Assembly (NCBI RefSeq): GCF_900117445.1
Contig: NZ_FPEJ01000013.1
Coordinates: 62,001 to 126,000, forward strand
Source of the DNA: Hyphomicrobium sp. NDB2Meth4
GTDB taxonomy: Bacteria; Pseudomonadota; Alphaproteobacteria; Rhizobiales; Hyphomicrobiaceae
DNA length: 64,000 nucleotides
Direction of reading: 5' to 3'
Part shown: piece after piece, positions 17,888-26,581 of the stretch
Layout of the letters: each line of letters starts with the position of its first letter
Numbering within the stretch: the first letter of the stretch is position 1
Translations under genes and position numbers: made by a program
The notes under the pieces: generated by a model
Databases searched by the model: none
Seen by the model: the letters and a program-made list of their open reading frames with translations, nothing else
What the model was told of the DNA's origin: nothing

Positions 17888-20680
17888 TTAATTCCCGAAG
17901 CTGCGCCGGAAAATATCGTTCGCTGACGAGCCGCTGCTGCTGACGCGAGTAGACCCGCCGCCGTAACCGCCACCACCGCCACCGCCGCGGCTACGCGTGA
18001 CGACGCGGTTGCCACCGCCTCCCGACCGCCGCGCAGTCTTACGCGGCTTTGTCTCGTCGGATTGGTCGAGGCGCTTGGACAGTTCGACCTGGGCGAGATG
18101 GTCATCACCCTTGTCTATCGATTGCCATTTGCCCTCGAGAGCCTGCGTGATGCGCTTCTCGTGCCCGTAGATGTCCTTTTGCGTGGTCACATCGCCGTTC
18201 TCGTCCACCTGTGCCGTGAAGTACGTGAGGTGCACGGGAATGTGCTCGTTGAGATCGACAGCCGTTTCCTCCGGCTCGCCCTTCACCTTGATCAGCTTGG
18301 CAACATCGGACGACGTCCAGCCTTTATCGAGTTCAAGCAGCACCTCTGCGAGTCGCTGCGGATTGCGCACACGCACGCACCCGTGGCTGAACGCACGTTC
18401 GCTCGAAGAAAAGAGGCCCTTGTTCGGCGTGTCGTGCAGATAGACGGCGTGCTTGTTGGGGAACGTGAATTTGACGACGCCCAAGGCATTGCCCGGTCCC
18501 GATGGCTGGTAGACATCGTAGTTTCTAATGTCCGCCTTGTACCAGTTGACGCTGCCTGGCTTGATGCGCTTGCCATTGCGCATCACCACCATGTCTCTGC
18601 GCCGTCCGCGCGCGAGCGCGGGGCCGATCTCGTTGACCTTGATGCTATCGGGAACGTTCCAGCGGGGATTGAAGTAGATGGTCTTCAGGTCTTCCGAGAA
18701 GATCGGAGTCTGTTTATCCGTCTCACCGGTGATGACGCGTTCGGTGTGGATGACCTTCCCATCCTTGATCACACGCACCTTGAACTCGGGAATATTGACC
18801 CAGACGTATGTCTCCCCAAGATTGTCGGGCATCCATCGCCACTCTTCCATGTTTGCGAGCAGCGTCTTGACGTCAACCTTCTGGTTCTCGTTCATCGCGC
18901 GGCGGGTCTTCGAGTTAATCGTTCCATTGGCTGGCTCGATGCCCCGCTTCTCCTGGAATGCTTTCACGGCATCTACGAGCGCATCATCGTAGACGGCATC
19001 TTCCACACCGTTCGCGGGTACGTGGAGGCGTTCACGGATAAGCGCGATGTCGTCGTGTTTGGCGCCCGGTCGCAGCTTGGGCCCCGAAGGGATTTCGACC
19101 GGCTCGGCAGTGGCTCCATCACGCTGGGCGAGATAAACCTCGCGTAGCCGCGCGAACTGTTCGTTCTGCGGCTGCAGTTTGCGAAGCACGGCATCAGGCG
19201 CGTCGGAAGCAGCCATTTCTGCGATCACGAGGAAGGGCGGTCGCACCTGAGGCTTGCGATCGAGATAGGAGCTCAGCTGTGTGGCAGGATCTTCAATGCG
19301 CCCGCCACGCGCTTCGCGCGCGTACTTTAATACCGCGCGCGACAAACTCGCTTCCGCTGCCGCGAGCTGATCCGGCGTTAGCGCCTGCCCATAGGCGGGA
19401 CTGGGCAACTCGGGTATCTCGAAATCGTCCGCATTGAGACCCCAATCCCCGGCGCGCGTGATCTCGTCGATTGTCGCCTGGGCCTTGGAGTTCCATCCCG
19501 CTTTGGATACCCAGACCGGCTCGTTGCGCGAAGCGTAGAACATCCACAGGGCATCGCGGTCGTCCTGATGCGTTCCCGCGGGCTGCGGTTTGAGCAACTT
19601 GTTGCGCACGTCGAGCACGATCTGCACGCCCGTCCCTATGAAACGCGGCGCGTCGGCCGCGGCAGCTTGCTCGTCTCTCGACTGTAGCGATGCTTCATCC
19701 GGTAGTGCTTCAGGCTGCACATCGGGCGGCAACGACTGCAGCTGAGCTTCCGGGGGTGATGATTGCACTAGAGGAGGCGCACCCGCGGGCTCAACCGGAG
19801 CCGCCGTCGTGGCGCCCGTGAAGAGGTTCATTCCGAGAGTAAGGCCTGCGATATAGGATGCGATCTTCATGGAGGACGGCTTGGGCATGGGAGCTGGAGG
19901 CATCGTCGGGCTCTCTGGAGTGAGGGGTTGAAGTTTGGCCAGCTCGGCTTCACGTTCGGTGATGACGCCTGCCGCCGCGACGGTATCGAGTACGAAGTTG
20001 CGCGCGCGCCGTGCCGCGTTAGCGTGGCGATCGAGACGGCGTGCTTCTGGAGCCTGCGGCAGAGCAACCAGCAATGCTGCCTCGGCGATCGACAGATGTT
20101 GGGGCTCTTTGCCGAAATACTTCAATGAGGCTGCGCGGACGCCTTTTGTGCGCCCGCCGAACGGCGCCAGCGCGAGATAGATGCTGAGAATTTCGTTCTT
20201 CGAGAACTGACGCTCGAGCTGGATCGCACGCACGATCTGCCGCAACTTCACCGCAGGCGTGCGCCGATACTGATTGTCGAGAAGGCGCGCCACTTGCATC
20301 GTCAGGGTAGAGCCGCCGGTGACGATGCGTTGATTGCTGGCGATATCGCGGACGGCGCGAATGACGCCGACCGGGTCGATCCCAAAATGCGAATAGAAGC
20401 GGCGATCCTCGAATGTGAAGAGCATTTGCAGGTACCGCGGATCGACGCTTTGCGGATCGGCGGGCAGCTTGGTGGCAACGATGTCAGGCGGTGTCGGTTC
20501 GGCAGACGCAGGCAGTAACGCTCCGATCGTCTTGGTCGGAAGTGGGCCAAGCCGCTGCATGGCGATTTGCAGAGCGCAGTAGGCGGTAACTGTGACGGCA
20601 AGCGCACCAATACCTGCAGCAGCGGCGTAGCGGCCGGCGCGACGAGCGCTGATCGTTGCTCGCATCGGTCGTCTGATCAT
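17888..20680 (-). CDS. Fusion of GT51 peptidoglycan glycosyltransferase and L,D-transpeptidase
   Basis: One uninterrupted 930-residue frame. Residues 16-40 form a membrane anchor. Residues about 80-250 are a GT51 domain closest in pattern to PbpC: EDRRFYSHFG (91-100, with catalytic Glu91), GGSTLTMQVARLLD (122-135), and ILSIYLALAPFGG (164-176). No penicillin-binding transpeptidase follows. Instead residue 271 starts a second signal-like segment (MKIASYIAGLTLG), a Pro/Glu/Gln linker, and a YcbB/LdtD-type L,D-transpeptidase. This has an N-terminal helical domain (about 345-530), a peptidoglycan-binding-like helix pair (about 540-600), and a YkuD core with His749 (YLHDTP) and SHGCVR with catalytic Cys768. 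A basic Gly-rich tail ends the protein. The second start at 19870 has no ribosome site. Predicted action: glycan polymerisation plus 3-3 crosslinking, insensitive to most penicillins. Confidence 0.9.
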   Translation of the reverse strand: MIRRPMRATISARRAGRYAAAAGIGALAVTVTAYCALQIAMQRLGPLPTKTIGALLPASAEPTPPDIVATKLPADPQSVDPRYLQMLFTFEDRRFYSHFGIDPVGVIRAVRDIASNQRIVTGGSTLTMQVARLLDNQYRRTPAVKLRQIVRAIQLERQFSKNEILSIYLALAPFGGRTKGVRAASLKYFGKEPQHLSIAEAALLVALPQAPEARRLDRHANAARRARNFVLDTVAAAGVITEREAELAKLQPLTPESPTMPPAPMPKPSSMKIASYIAGLTLGMNLFTGATTAAPVEPAGAPPLVQSSPPEAQLQSLPPDVQPEALPDEASLQSRDEQAAAADAPRFIGTGVQIVLDVRNKLLKPQPAGTHQDDRDALWMFYASRNEPVWVSKAGWNSKAQATIDEITRAGDWGLNADDFEIPELPSPAYGQALTPDQLAAAEASLSRAVLKYAREARGGRIEDPATQLSSYLDRKPQVRPPFLVIAEMAASDAPDAVLRKLQPQNEQFARLREVYLAQRDGATAEPVEIPSGPKLRPGAKHDDIALIRERLHVPANGVEDAVYDDALVDAVKAFQEKRGIEPANGTINSKTRRAMNENQKVDVKTLLANMEEWRWMPDNLGETYVWVNIPEFKVRVIKDGKVIHTERVITGETDKQTPIFSEDLKTIYFNPRWNVPDSIKVNEIGPALARGRRRDMVVMRNGKRIKPGSVNWYKADIRNYDVYQPSGPGNALGVVKFTFPNKHAVYLHDTPNKGLFSSSERAFSHGCVRVRNPQRLAEVLLELDKGWTSSDVAKLIKVKGEPEETAVDLNEHIPVHLTYFTAQVDENGDVTTQKDIYGHEKRITQALEGKWQSIDKGDDHLAQVELSKRLDQSDETKPRKTARRSGGGGNRVVTRSRGGGGGGGYGGGSTRVSSSGSSANDIFRRSFGN

Positions 20681-21044
20681 CGGCTTGATCTGAGTACCCC
20701 CAATTCCCGCCGCGATGCTGGAGATGGCGCGCGAGCAGCCAACCCGCCTTCAGGACTAGACATCGCGTCCTCGTCGTGGACTTCGATCGTGAGGCGAAAG
20801 TGCCCCGTCGGATGCCCGCAAAATAATGCAGGCCCGACGCATAGATCGTCAGGCTCCGAGCGATCTCAAGCAAAAGAGGTGAAGCGCGTTTATGGTGTCC
20901 GAACGCGGTAATCGCGATTTGATACTTCGCGAATTCAGAGTGTTTTGCGCATAATTACGCGCAGTTGTCCGTGGTAAATGGGTGTGTGCAATTGGGGCGC
21001 GGTGTCGTGCAGAGGAATAACGTTTGCTTTGCGGCTTTTGAATT
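20681..21044. other. Gene-free interval between the murQ and GT51 fusion genes
   Basis: 364 bp upstream of the GT51 fusion gene and downstream of murQ (both minus strand). It contains scattered AT-rich stretches around 20930-21050 that could hold promoter elements for the fusion gene. I see no convincing coding frame, hairpin with a T-run, or repeat. Confidence 0.5.
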
Positions 21045-21980
21045 TCACGATCCGCGTTCTGTATTCTCGCCGCTATCATCGAGCGAAGGTGAGCGCATCT
21101 TGGCCAGATGATCGAGTGCAGCACGCAGTCGTCCGTCCACGCGATCGAGCACCGCCTCGGCTTCGGTTAGATCGTAGCCCTGCAGCAGCAGAACCGCGAG
21201 CTTCACGCTCCCGCGCGCCAGATCGAGAGCCTCGCGCACGGGCGCGCCGCTCTGTCCCGTGAGATGCGCCACCATACGCTCGCGCCGTTTCGCCAATTTG
21301 GCATTGCACGCCTGCACTTCAACCATCATGCCGCGATAGATCCGCCCGAGCCGGATCATGATGAGCGTTGACAGCAGATTGAGCGTGATCCGCTGCGCCG
21401 TGCCAGCATTCATGCGCGTAGAGCCGGCAATTGGCTCAGGGCCGGTTGCGAGGAAAATCGGATACTCGGCATCCGTCAGCAATGGTGCGCCAGGGTTGTT
21501 GGCTATGCCGACGGTAAGCGCACCGCGGCGCTTGGCCTCTCGCAGGCACGTGAGGGTGAACGGGGTCGATCCACTCGCTGCCACGCCAATGAGCACGTCG
21601 TCCGGACCGATGTTGTGCTCGGCGATGGTTGCAGCCGCGCGCTCGGTGTCGTCCTCGGCACCTTCGATCGCTTGCGTCATGGCAGCTTCACCACCCGCCA
21701 GCAGCAGCAACAGGCGTTCTTGAGGCCAGCTGAATGTCGGCATCAGCTCCGCGCCGTCTTGAACCGCAAGCCGGCCGGACGTACCTGCACCTGCATAGAC
21801 AAGACGCCCCTGTTTGCGCAGGCGACCTTCTATGGCGAGCGCTGCGTGCTCGATTTGCGCACGCGCCGCACGCACGGCTGCGACCGAGGCCAGCTGGCCT
21901 TCGATCATCGCATCAAGGATATCGGCCGGTTGCCACAGGTCGATATCGGCGTAGCGAGGACTTAACTCTTCCGTATTCAT
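21045..21980 (-). CDS. murQ: N-acetylmuramic acid 6-phosphate etherase
   Basis: Cleaves the lactyl ether of MurNAc-6-phosphate to give GlcNAc-6-phosphate and D-lactate in cell-wall recycling. The 311-residue SIS-fold protein shows LVYAGAGTSGRLAVQDGAEL near 60-80, IGVAASGSTPFT near 130 and the family hallmark GSTRMNAGTAQR near 185. A C-terminal helical region (LTEAEAVLDRVDGRLRAAL) follows. The start at 21980 was preferred to an in-frame ATG at 22007 because the latter lies against a palindromic operator-like element. It is divergent from the kinase-deaminase-deacetylase operon that would use its product. Confidence 0.95.
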   Translation of the reverse strand: MNTEELSPRYADIDLWQPADILDAMIEGQLASVAAVRAARAQIEHAALAIEGRLRKQGRLVYAGAGTSGRLAVQDGAELMPTFSWPQERLLLLLAGGEAAMTQAIEGAEDDTERAAATIAEHNIGPDDVLIGVAASGSTPFTLTCLREAKRRGALTVGIANNPGAPLLTDAEYPIFLATGPEPIAGSTRMNAGTAQRITLNLLSTLIMIRLGRIYRGMMVEVQACNAKLAKRRERMVAHLTGQSGAPVREALDLARGSVKLAVLLLQGYDLTEAEAVLDRVDGRLRAALDHLAKMRSPSLDDSGENTERGS

Positions 21981-22007
21981 GCGGACAGCGTGAACCCCGG
22001 GTATCAT

Positions 22008-22032
22008 GCGCCACGCTTATAGTGGCGCCACT
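22008..22032. promoter_or_regulatory. Triple GTGGCGC element between divergent amino-sugar genes
   Basis: Three copies of GTGGCGC/GCGCCAC occur in 25 bp: GCGCCAC at 22008-22014, GTGGCGC at 22022-22028 and GCGCCAC at 22025-22031. The last two overlap in the perfect 12-bp palindrome AGTGGCGCCACT (22021-22032). The position between murQ and the sugar-kinase operon suggests an operator for a regulator controlling both; no regulator gene is adjacent. Confidence 0.6.
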
Positions 22033-22065
22033 CTCATAACGTAGATGTTGGGGCGCGTGCATCCA

Positions 22066-22971
22066 ATGGCCGGAACGGCGTTACTTCTTGGTGTCGATGG
22101 CGGCGGAACCAGCTGTCGCGCACGGCTGACCGACGTCAACGGTAATGTGCTCGGAGAGGGTACTGCAGGCCCTGCGAACATCCGTTTCGGCATCAAGGAA
22201 AGCTTCGCTGCGGTGCTCCAGGCAACAGATGAATGTCTGGAGCAGGCGGGCCTTTCGTTGGAGGAAGCCCACATCGTCGCCTGCTTGGCGCTGGCGGGCG
22301 CGAGCGAGCCGACCCATCTTGCGGCGGCGCGCACATACAACCTCCCATTCTTGCACACCCACCTGACCACCGATGCGCATGCCGCGTGCATCGGCGCCCA
22401 CGGTGGCAAAAGCGGCGGCATCATCGTCGTCGGCACCGGCAGTGTGGGATGGGGCATCGTTTCCGGACGCGACTATCGCGTCGGCGGCTGGGGCTTCCCG
22501 GTATCCGACGAGGGCAGCGGCGCCTGGCTCGGCTGCGAGGCTGTCCGCCGCGTGCTGTGGGCTTATGACGGCCGCGCGCAGTGGACTGACCTCACGAAAA
22601 AGATACTGGAGCGCTTCGAGGGCGACCCGCACGCCATCGTGCGTTGGATGGGGCAGGCACGCCCGCGCGACTTCGCTGTTCTGGCACCGCTCATCATCGA
22701 GTATGCTGCGCGCCAGGATAGCGTCGCCGCCGAACTGATGCGTGGCGCGGCCCATCATGTCGATGTCATCGCCGATCGACTCGCGGCCCTTGGCGTCCCG
22801 CAGCTTTCCCTCGCCGGCGGTCTTGCGCCGCATGTCGAGCCGTGGTTGGCACAGAAGACACAAGCATTGCTCGTCGCCCCGCAGGGTGATGCGCTGAGCG
22901 GCGCACTTTGGCTGGCGCGAACCGAGGCGGAGGCGTTCGCAAGATCTCAACAAGTGGCCGGACACAGGTGA
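22066..22971 (+). CDS. N-acetylglucosamine/glucosamine kinase, BadF/BadG family
   Basis: ASKHA-fold sugar kinase of 301 residues, likely phosphorylating GlcNAc or glucosamine recovered from peptidoglycan. Evidence: the phosphate-1 motif LLGVDGGGTSCRARL at the start, ACLALAGAS near 75, the phosphate-2 motif GIIVVGTGSVGWG near 125, the GGWGFPVSDEGSGAWLG loop near 150 that is highly typical of this family, and LSLAGGLA near 255 (adenosine motif). ATG 22066 is preferred to 22045 because GGGGCG lies upstream. It leads an operon of three overlapping genes. Confidence 0.88.
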   Translation: MAGTALLLGVDGGGTSCRARLTDVNGNVLGEGTAGPANIRFGIKESFAAVLQATDECLEQAGLSLEEAHIVACLALAGASEPTHLAAARTYNLPFLHTHLTTDAHAACIGAHGGKSGGIIVVGTGSVGWGIVSGRDYRVGGWGFPVSDEGSGAWLGCEAVRRVLWAYDGRAQWTDLTKKILERFEGDPHAIVRWMGQARPRDFAVLAPLIIEYAARQDSVAAELMRGAAHHVDVIADRLAALGVPQLSLAGGLAPHVEPWLAQKTQALLVAPQGDALSGALWLARTEAEAFARSQQVAGHR

Positions 22972-24014
22972 CAGTGCTCGAATTTTCCAACGCGAAGTCG
23001 AAGATGGCCGAGGAGTTGCGCGAGGCGCCGTCCGCCGTGCGGCGTCAAACCGATGCGCTCGCTCGCCCGCTTGCCGAACTGTCCGAACGCCTGAAACGCC
23101 GCCCGCCGTACGTCGTCGTCACTTGCGCGCGCGGCAGCTCTGCCCACGCGGGCGCGTTCGGCAAGCATCTGATCGAGCGCTATATCGGCCTGCCCGTGGC
23201 ACCTGCTGCCCCCAGCATCGCCAGTATCTATGCCTCGGACCTTCACCTGAAAGACCAGCTATTCCTTGCCATCTCGCAATCGGGCCGCAGCGAGGATCTG
23301 CTGGCGATGACGCACAGCGCGCGCAGATCGGGCGCGCTCACCGTTGCGGTCACCAACGCAGAAGCTTCGCCGCTTGCCGACATGTGCGACATCGTCCTGC
23401 CGATCTGTGCTGGCCCCGAGCTCAGCGTCGCCGCCACCAAGACATTCATTGCCACCGCCACGGCGCTGGCGCGCATGACTGCCGTTTGGTCGGGCAATGA
23501 CTATATGGCGCGGGCCATCGATCGCCTGCCAGATCGGCTAGCTGAAGCGGCAACACTCGATTGGAGTGCCGTCGTACCCGCTCTCGCCGAGGCGCCCAGC
23601 CTCGTCATCATCGGCCGCGGCTCTACACTCGCCATCGCGCGTGAAGCCGCCCTGAAGTTGAAAGAGACCTGCCACCGCCACGCCGAAGCCTTCAGCGGCG
23701 CTGAGTTCATGCACGGGCCCGTCTCGCTCGTCTCCGGTCGCTACCCGATCCTGATGCTGACGCCGACAGACGCCGCTGCCCCCGGCATGCGTCAGCTCGC
23801 CGGTGAGCTTCGTGCGCTCGGCTCCAATCTCTTCTTCACCGAGCAGGGCGCGCCAACGGGTAAAAAACTGCAGGCGCTGACGCCCGATCAGCCGGAAGCC
23901 GACGCCATCTGCCTGATACAGAGTTTCTACGCCATGGCGGTCGAGCTCGCGCACACGCTCAAAGTCGATGTCGATCGCCCCCGCCATCTCAGCAAGGTCA
24001 CCAACACGCTATGA
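22968..24014 (+). CDS. SIS-domain glucosamine-6-phosphate deaminase (NagB-II/GlmS-like)
   Basis: A 348-residue protein with two SIS domains and no glutaminase domain, the layout of NagB-II-type deaminases that turn GlcN-6-phosphate into fructose-6-phosphate. Visible: VVVTCARGSSAHAG near 48, FLAISQSGRSEDLLAM near 95, ELSVAATKTF near 145, LVIIGRGSTLAIAREAALKLKET near 205 and HAEAFSGAEFMHGPVSLV near 230. The start is set at GTG 22968, which overlaps the kinase stop by 4 bp; ATG 23004 is an alternative. Position between kinase and nagA supports the amino-sugar role. Confidence 0.87.
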   Translation: MTVLEFSNAKSKMAEELREAPSAVRRQTDALARPLAELSERLKRRPPYVVVTCARGSSAHAGAFGKHLIERYIGLPVAPAAPSIASIYASDLHLKDQLFLAISQSGRSEDLLAMTHSARRSGALTVAVTNAEASPLADMCDIVLPICAGPELSVAATKTFIATATALARMTAVWSGNDYMARAIDRLPDRLAEAATLDWSAVVPALAEAPSLVIIGRGSTLAIAREAALKLKETCHRHAEAFSGAEFMHGPVSLVSGRYPILMLTPTDAAAPGMRQLAGELRALGSNLFFTEQGAPTGKKLQALTPDQPEADAICLIQSFYAMAVELAHTLKVDVDRPRHLSKVTNTL

Positions 24015-25174
24015 GCGCTAGAGCCATACACGCCGTAGCCGCCAGCCACGTCTTTGATGGCGTCGCCGTCCTCAACGACAGCGCCGTGATCATCGAAGGC
24101 GCACACATAGCCGAGGTCTGCCCGGTTGCTGACCTTCCGGCGTCGATACCGGTAGTGCATCTGCCCGGCAATGCGTGGCTGGCGCCTGGCTTCATCGATG
24201 TTCAGGTGAATGGCGGCGGCGATATTCTGTTCAATGACACGCCGACCGCAGCCGGTATTCACACGATTGCTGCCGCACATCGCCGGTTCGGAACGACAGC
24301 TCTGCTGCCGACTCTGATCAGCGACACGCCCGAGAAGATGGCCGCAGCGCTAATCGCCGCGCGCGAAGCAGCAGCGACGAACCCCGCCGTACTCGGTATT
24401 CATTTCGAGGGCCCGTTCCTGTCGCCGGAGAAGCCGGGCGTACACGACAAGGCGATGTTTCGTGCGCCGGACGCCGACGACCTCAAGCTTCTGACATCGT
24501 GGAGCGAAGGCGCCGTGCTGGTAACGCTGGCTCCCGAACGCGTGCCAGCCGAGTTCATCAAGGCGCTCGCCGAAGCAGGCGTGCGCGTGTCGCTCGGTCA
24601 CTCCACGGCGACTTATGAGCAGACACGATCTGCGCTCGACAATGGTCTCACCGGCTTCACGCATCTCTTCAACGCCATGCCGCAGCTATCGAGCCGCGCA
24701 CCCGGACCGATCGCCGCCGCGCTCGAAAGCCCCGCCACTTGGTTCGGCATGATCGTCGACGGCGAGCACGTGGCTCCCACCATGCTGCGGCTCGCCGTCC
24801 GCGGTCAGTCGCGCCCGATGCTGGTCACCGACGCAATGCCGCCCGTGGGTGGCAAGCGGCAAACGTTCCAGCTATACGGCCAGGACATCACCACGCACGA
24901 TGGCCGCTGCACGCGCGCCGACGGAACGCTGGCTGGCGCTGCGATCGATATGGCGAGCTGCGTGCGCAACACGGTGCAGAAGCTTGGCGTTCCGCTGCCT
25001 GTGGCGCTGCAATACGCTTCGACCGAGCCGGCGGAGTTCTTAGGGTTGGGCACTATCCTCGGCCGCTTGGCCCCGGCCTTCCGCGCGGATCTCGTGGCGT
25101 TCGAACCCGAAAGCGTCAACGTGCTCGAAACTTGGGTTGCGGGCGAGGCAGCGGACGCTAAGCCCCGCTATTGA
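24011..25174 (+). CDS. nagA: N-acetylglucosamine-6-phosphate deacetylase
   Basis: Amidohydrolase that removes acetate from GlcNAc-6-phosphate. The 387-residue protein has PGFIDVQVNGGGDILFNDT near 58, GIHFEGPFLSPEKPGVHD near 130 (metal-binding Glu), VSLGHSTATYEQ near 195, FTHLFNAMPQLSSRAPG near 215, and VTDAMPPVGG near 275 with the catalytic Asp. Family length is normal. It overlaps the deaminase gene by 4 bp (ATGA), so translation is probably coupled. Together with MurQ, the kinase and the deaminase it completes return of wall amino sugars to glycolysis. Confidence 0.95.
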   Translation: MSARAIHAVAASHVFDGVAVLNDSAVIIEGAHIAEVCPVADLPASIPVVHLPGNAWLAPGFIDVQVNGGGDILFNDTPTAAGIHTIAAAHRRFGTTALLPTLISDTPEKMAAALIAAREAAATNPAVLGIHFEGPFLSPEKPGVHDKAMFRAPDADDLKLLTSWSEGAVLVTLAPERVPAEFIKALAEAGVRVSLGHSTATYEQTRSALDNGLTGFTHLFNAMPQLSSRAPGPIAAALESPATWFGMIVDGEHVAPTMLRLAVRGQSRPMLVTDAMPPVGGKRQTFQLYGQDITTHDGRCTRADGTLAGAAIDMASCVRNTVQKLGVPLPVALQYASTEPAEFLGLGTILGRLAPAFRADLVAFEPESVNVLETWVAGEAADAKPRY

Positions 25175-25200
25175 TACGGCCAGCTAGAAGCGTGCCTCGC

Positions 25201-26448
25201 TCACGCCGAGCGCGACTTGGTGCGGGCCTCAACGTCCCGTTCCCAACCGAACACAGAACGTCCATCGAGATCTGGCGAGGCTGCGCGCTCGCCCGCGATC
25301 ACCGCCTCCAGCGAAGGGCCGCTGACTTTGCCTTCCAGTCGGCGCGCTTGCGCATCCAGTCGGCGCAAGGTCTCCAACGTTTCGTCGCGCCCGAGCCGGG
25401 CGCTCTCGACAGCCGATTTCAACACACGAATGGTCTCGTCGTAGACCTTGATCGGCACCGGGTATGGATGGCGGTCCTTGCCGCCATGCGCCAGCGAGAA
25501 ACGCGCAGGATCATCAAACCGGTAGGGTGCGCCATGCACCACCTCCGCCACCATCGCCAAAGAACGCACGGTGCGAGCGCCAACTCCCGGTGTCAGCAGC
25601 AGCTCGGGAAAATCGACAGGGCCGCGCTCTGCAACCGCTGCCAGCGTGCCGTGCAAGCGGCGAATGAAGACGTCCGACGAGCGCACGTCGTGATGTGCGG
25701 GCATGATGAGATGCGGCAGCGTCGGTTGCGCTGATGGCTCGCTCACCAGCGCCGCGTACTCATGGACAACCCGATCCGGCCCAAGCTCGGCCAACAGGCT
25801 GAGCTGCCCTCCACGTGACGGCGCCGCGCGCTTGTCGGTCAGGTTGACGATATCTCCCTGCCGCGGACCATCGATGGCACTATGCGGCGCATCGACGAAG
25901 TCCTGCACAGCACCCGAGTGCCAGTGATACCGCCGCGCCTGCCGCGCGTTGCCGTTCATGCCCTGCTGAACGACCGTCCATTTGCCGTCGTCGGTCACGA
26001 AGAAGCCGTGCAGGTAGAGGTCGAACCCATCTTGCACTGCCGCGCTGTCCACTTTGGCAACGAGGCGGCTCGCCCGCGTCAGCGCGCCTGCATCCAGCCC
26101 CACGCGCTCGCCCACTGCCATCAGTTCGTCCGGTGTCCGGCGCGAATGCTTGCCGCGACCGCCACAGACGTGAATGCCAAGCTCGCCGCTGAGCGGCGCC
26201 AGTCCGCGCTTCAGCGCACCAATGACGCTCGTCGTGATGCCGGACGAATGCCAGTCCATGCCCATGACGGAGCCGAACGACTGGAACCAGAATGGATGCG
26301 AGAGGCGGCGCAAAAACTCATCGCGCCCATAATGGTGGACGATGGCTTGCGCAATGATGGCGCCAAGCGTGGTCATGCGCTGCCCGAGCCAAGCGGGCAC
26401 GCGCCCGCTGTGCAGGGGAAGGTCGGCGCTGCCGGATCTGCGTGCCAT
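25201..26448 (-). CDS. DUF763 domain protein
   Basis: A 415-residue conserved protein of unknown biochemical role. It has the DUF763 opening GSADLPLHSGRVPAWLGQRM, then FWFQSFGSVMGMDWHSSGITTSVIGALKRGL near 55-85, HVCGGRGKHSRRTP near 95 and LLLTPGVGARTVRSLAMVAEVVHG near 290. That last stretch looks like a helix-hairpin-helix DNA-binding motif, so a nucleic-acid role is a reasonable guess. It is convergent with nagA (26 bp between stops) and has no operon partner. Confidence 0.87.
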   Translation of the reverse strand: MARRSGSADLPLHSGRVPAWLGQRMTTLGAIIAQAIVHHYGRDEFLRRLSHPFWFQSFGSVMGMDWHSSGITTSVIGALKRGLAPLSGELGIHVCGGRGKHSRRTPDELMAVGERVGLDAGALTRASRLVAKVDSAAVQDGFDLYLHGFFVTDDGKWTVVQQGMNGNARQARRYHWHSGAVQDFVDAPHSAIDGPRQGDIVNLTDKRAAPSRGGQLSLLAELGPDRVVHEYAALVSEPSAQPTLPHLIMPAHHDVRSSDVFIRRLHGTLAAVAERGPVDFPELLLTPGVGARTVRSLAMVAEVVHGAPYRFDDPARFSLAHGGKDRHPYPVPIKVYDETIRVLKSAVESARLGRDETLETLRRLDAQARRLEGKVSGPSLEAVIAGERAASPDLDGRSVFGWERDVEARTKSRSA

Positions 26449-26581
26449 CGCTCACCTCGATTCGCTGGCCATACTAGCAGAACCGCTCATGCGCCACAGA
26501 GAGGAGGACCGGAACCTCGACTGGCTGCAATGGGTTAGAGGGGCATCCGGCACATCCAGCGATCGATGAAGGAGAGATCCC

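Noticed and set aside
17888-19870. Separate L,D-transpeptidase gene starting at the internal ATG
   Set aside because: The ATG at 19868-19870 has no ribosome site and the frame is continuous with the GT51 domain, so a fusion is the better reading; independent translation is not excluded.
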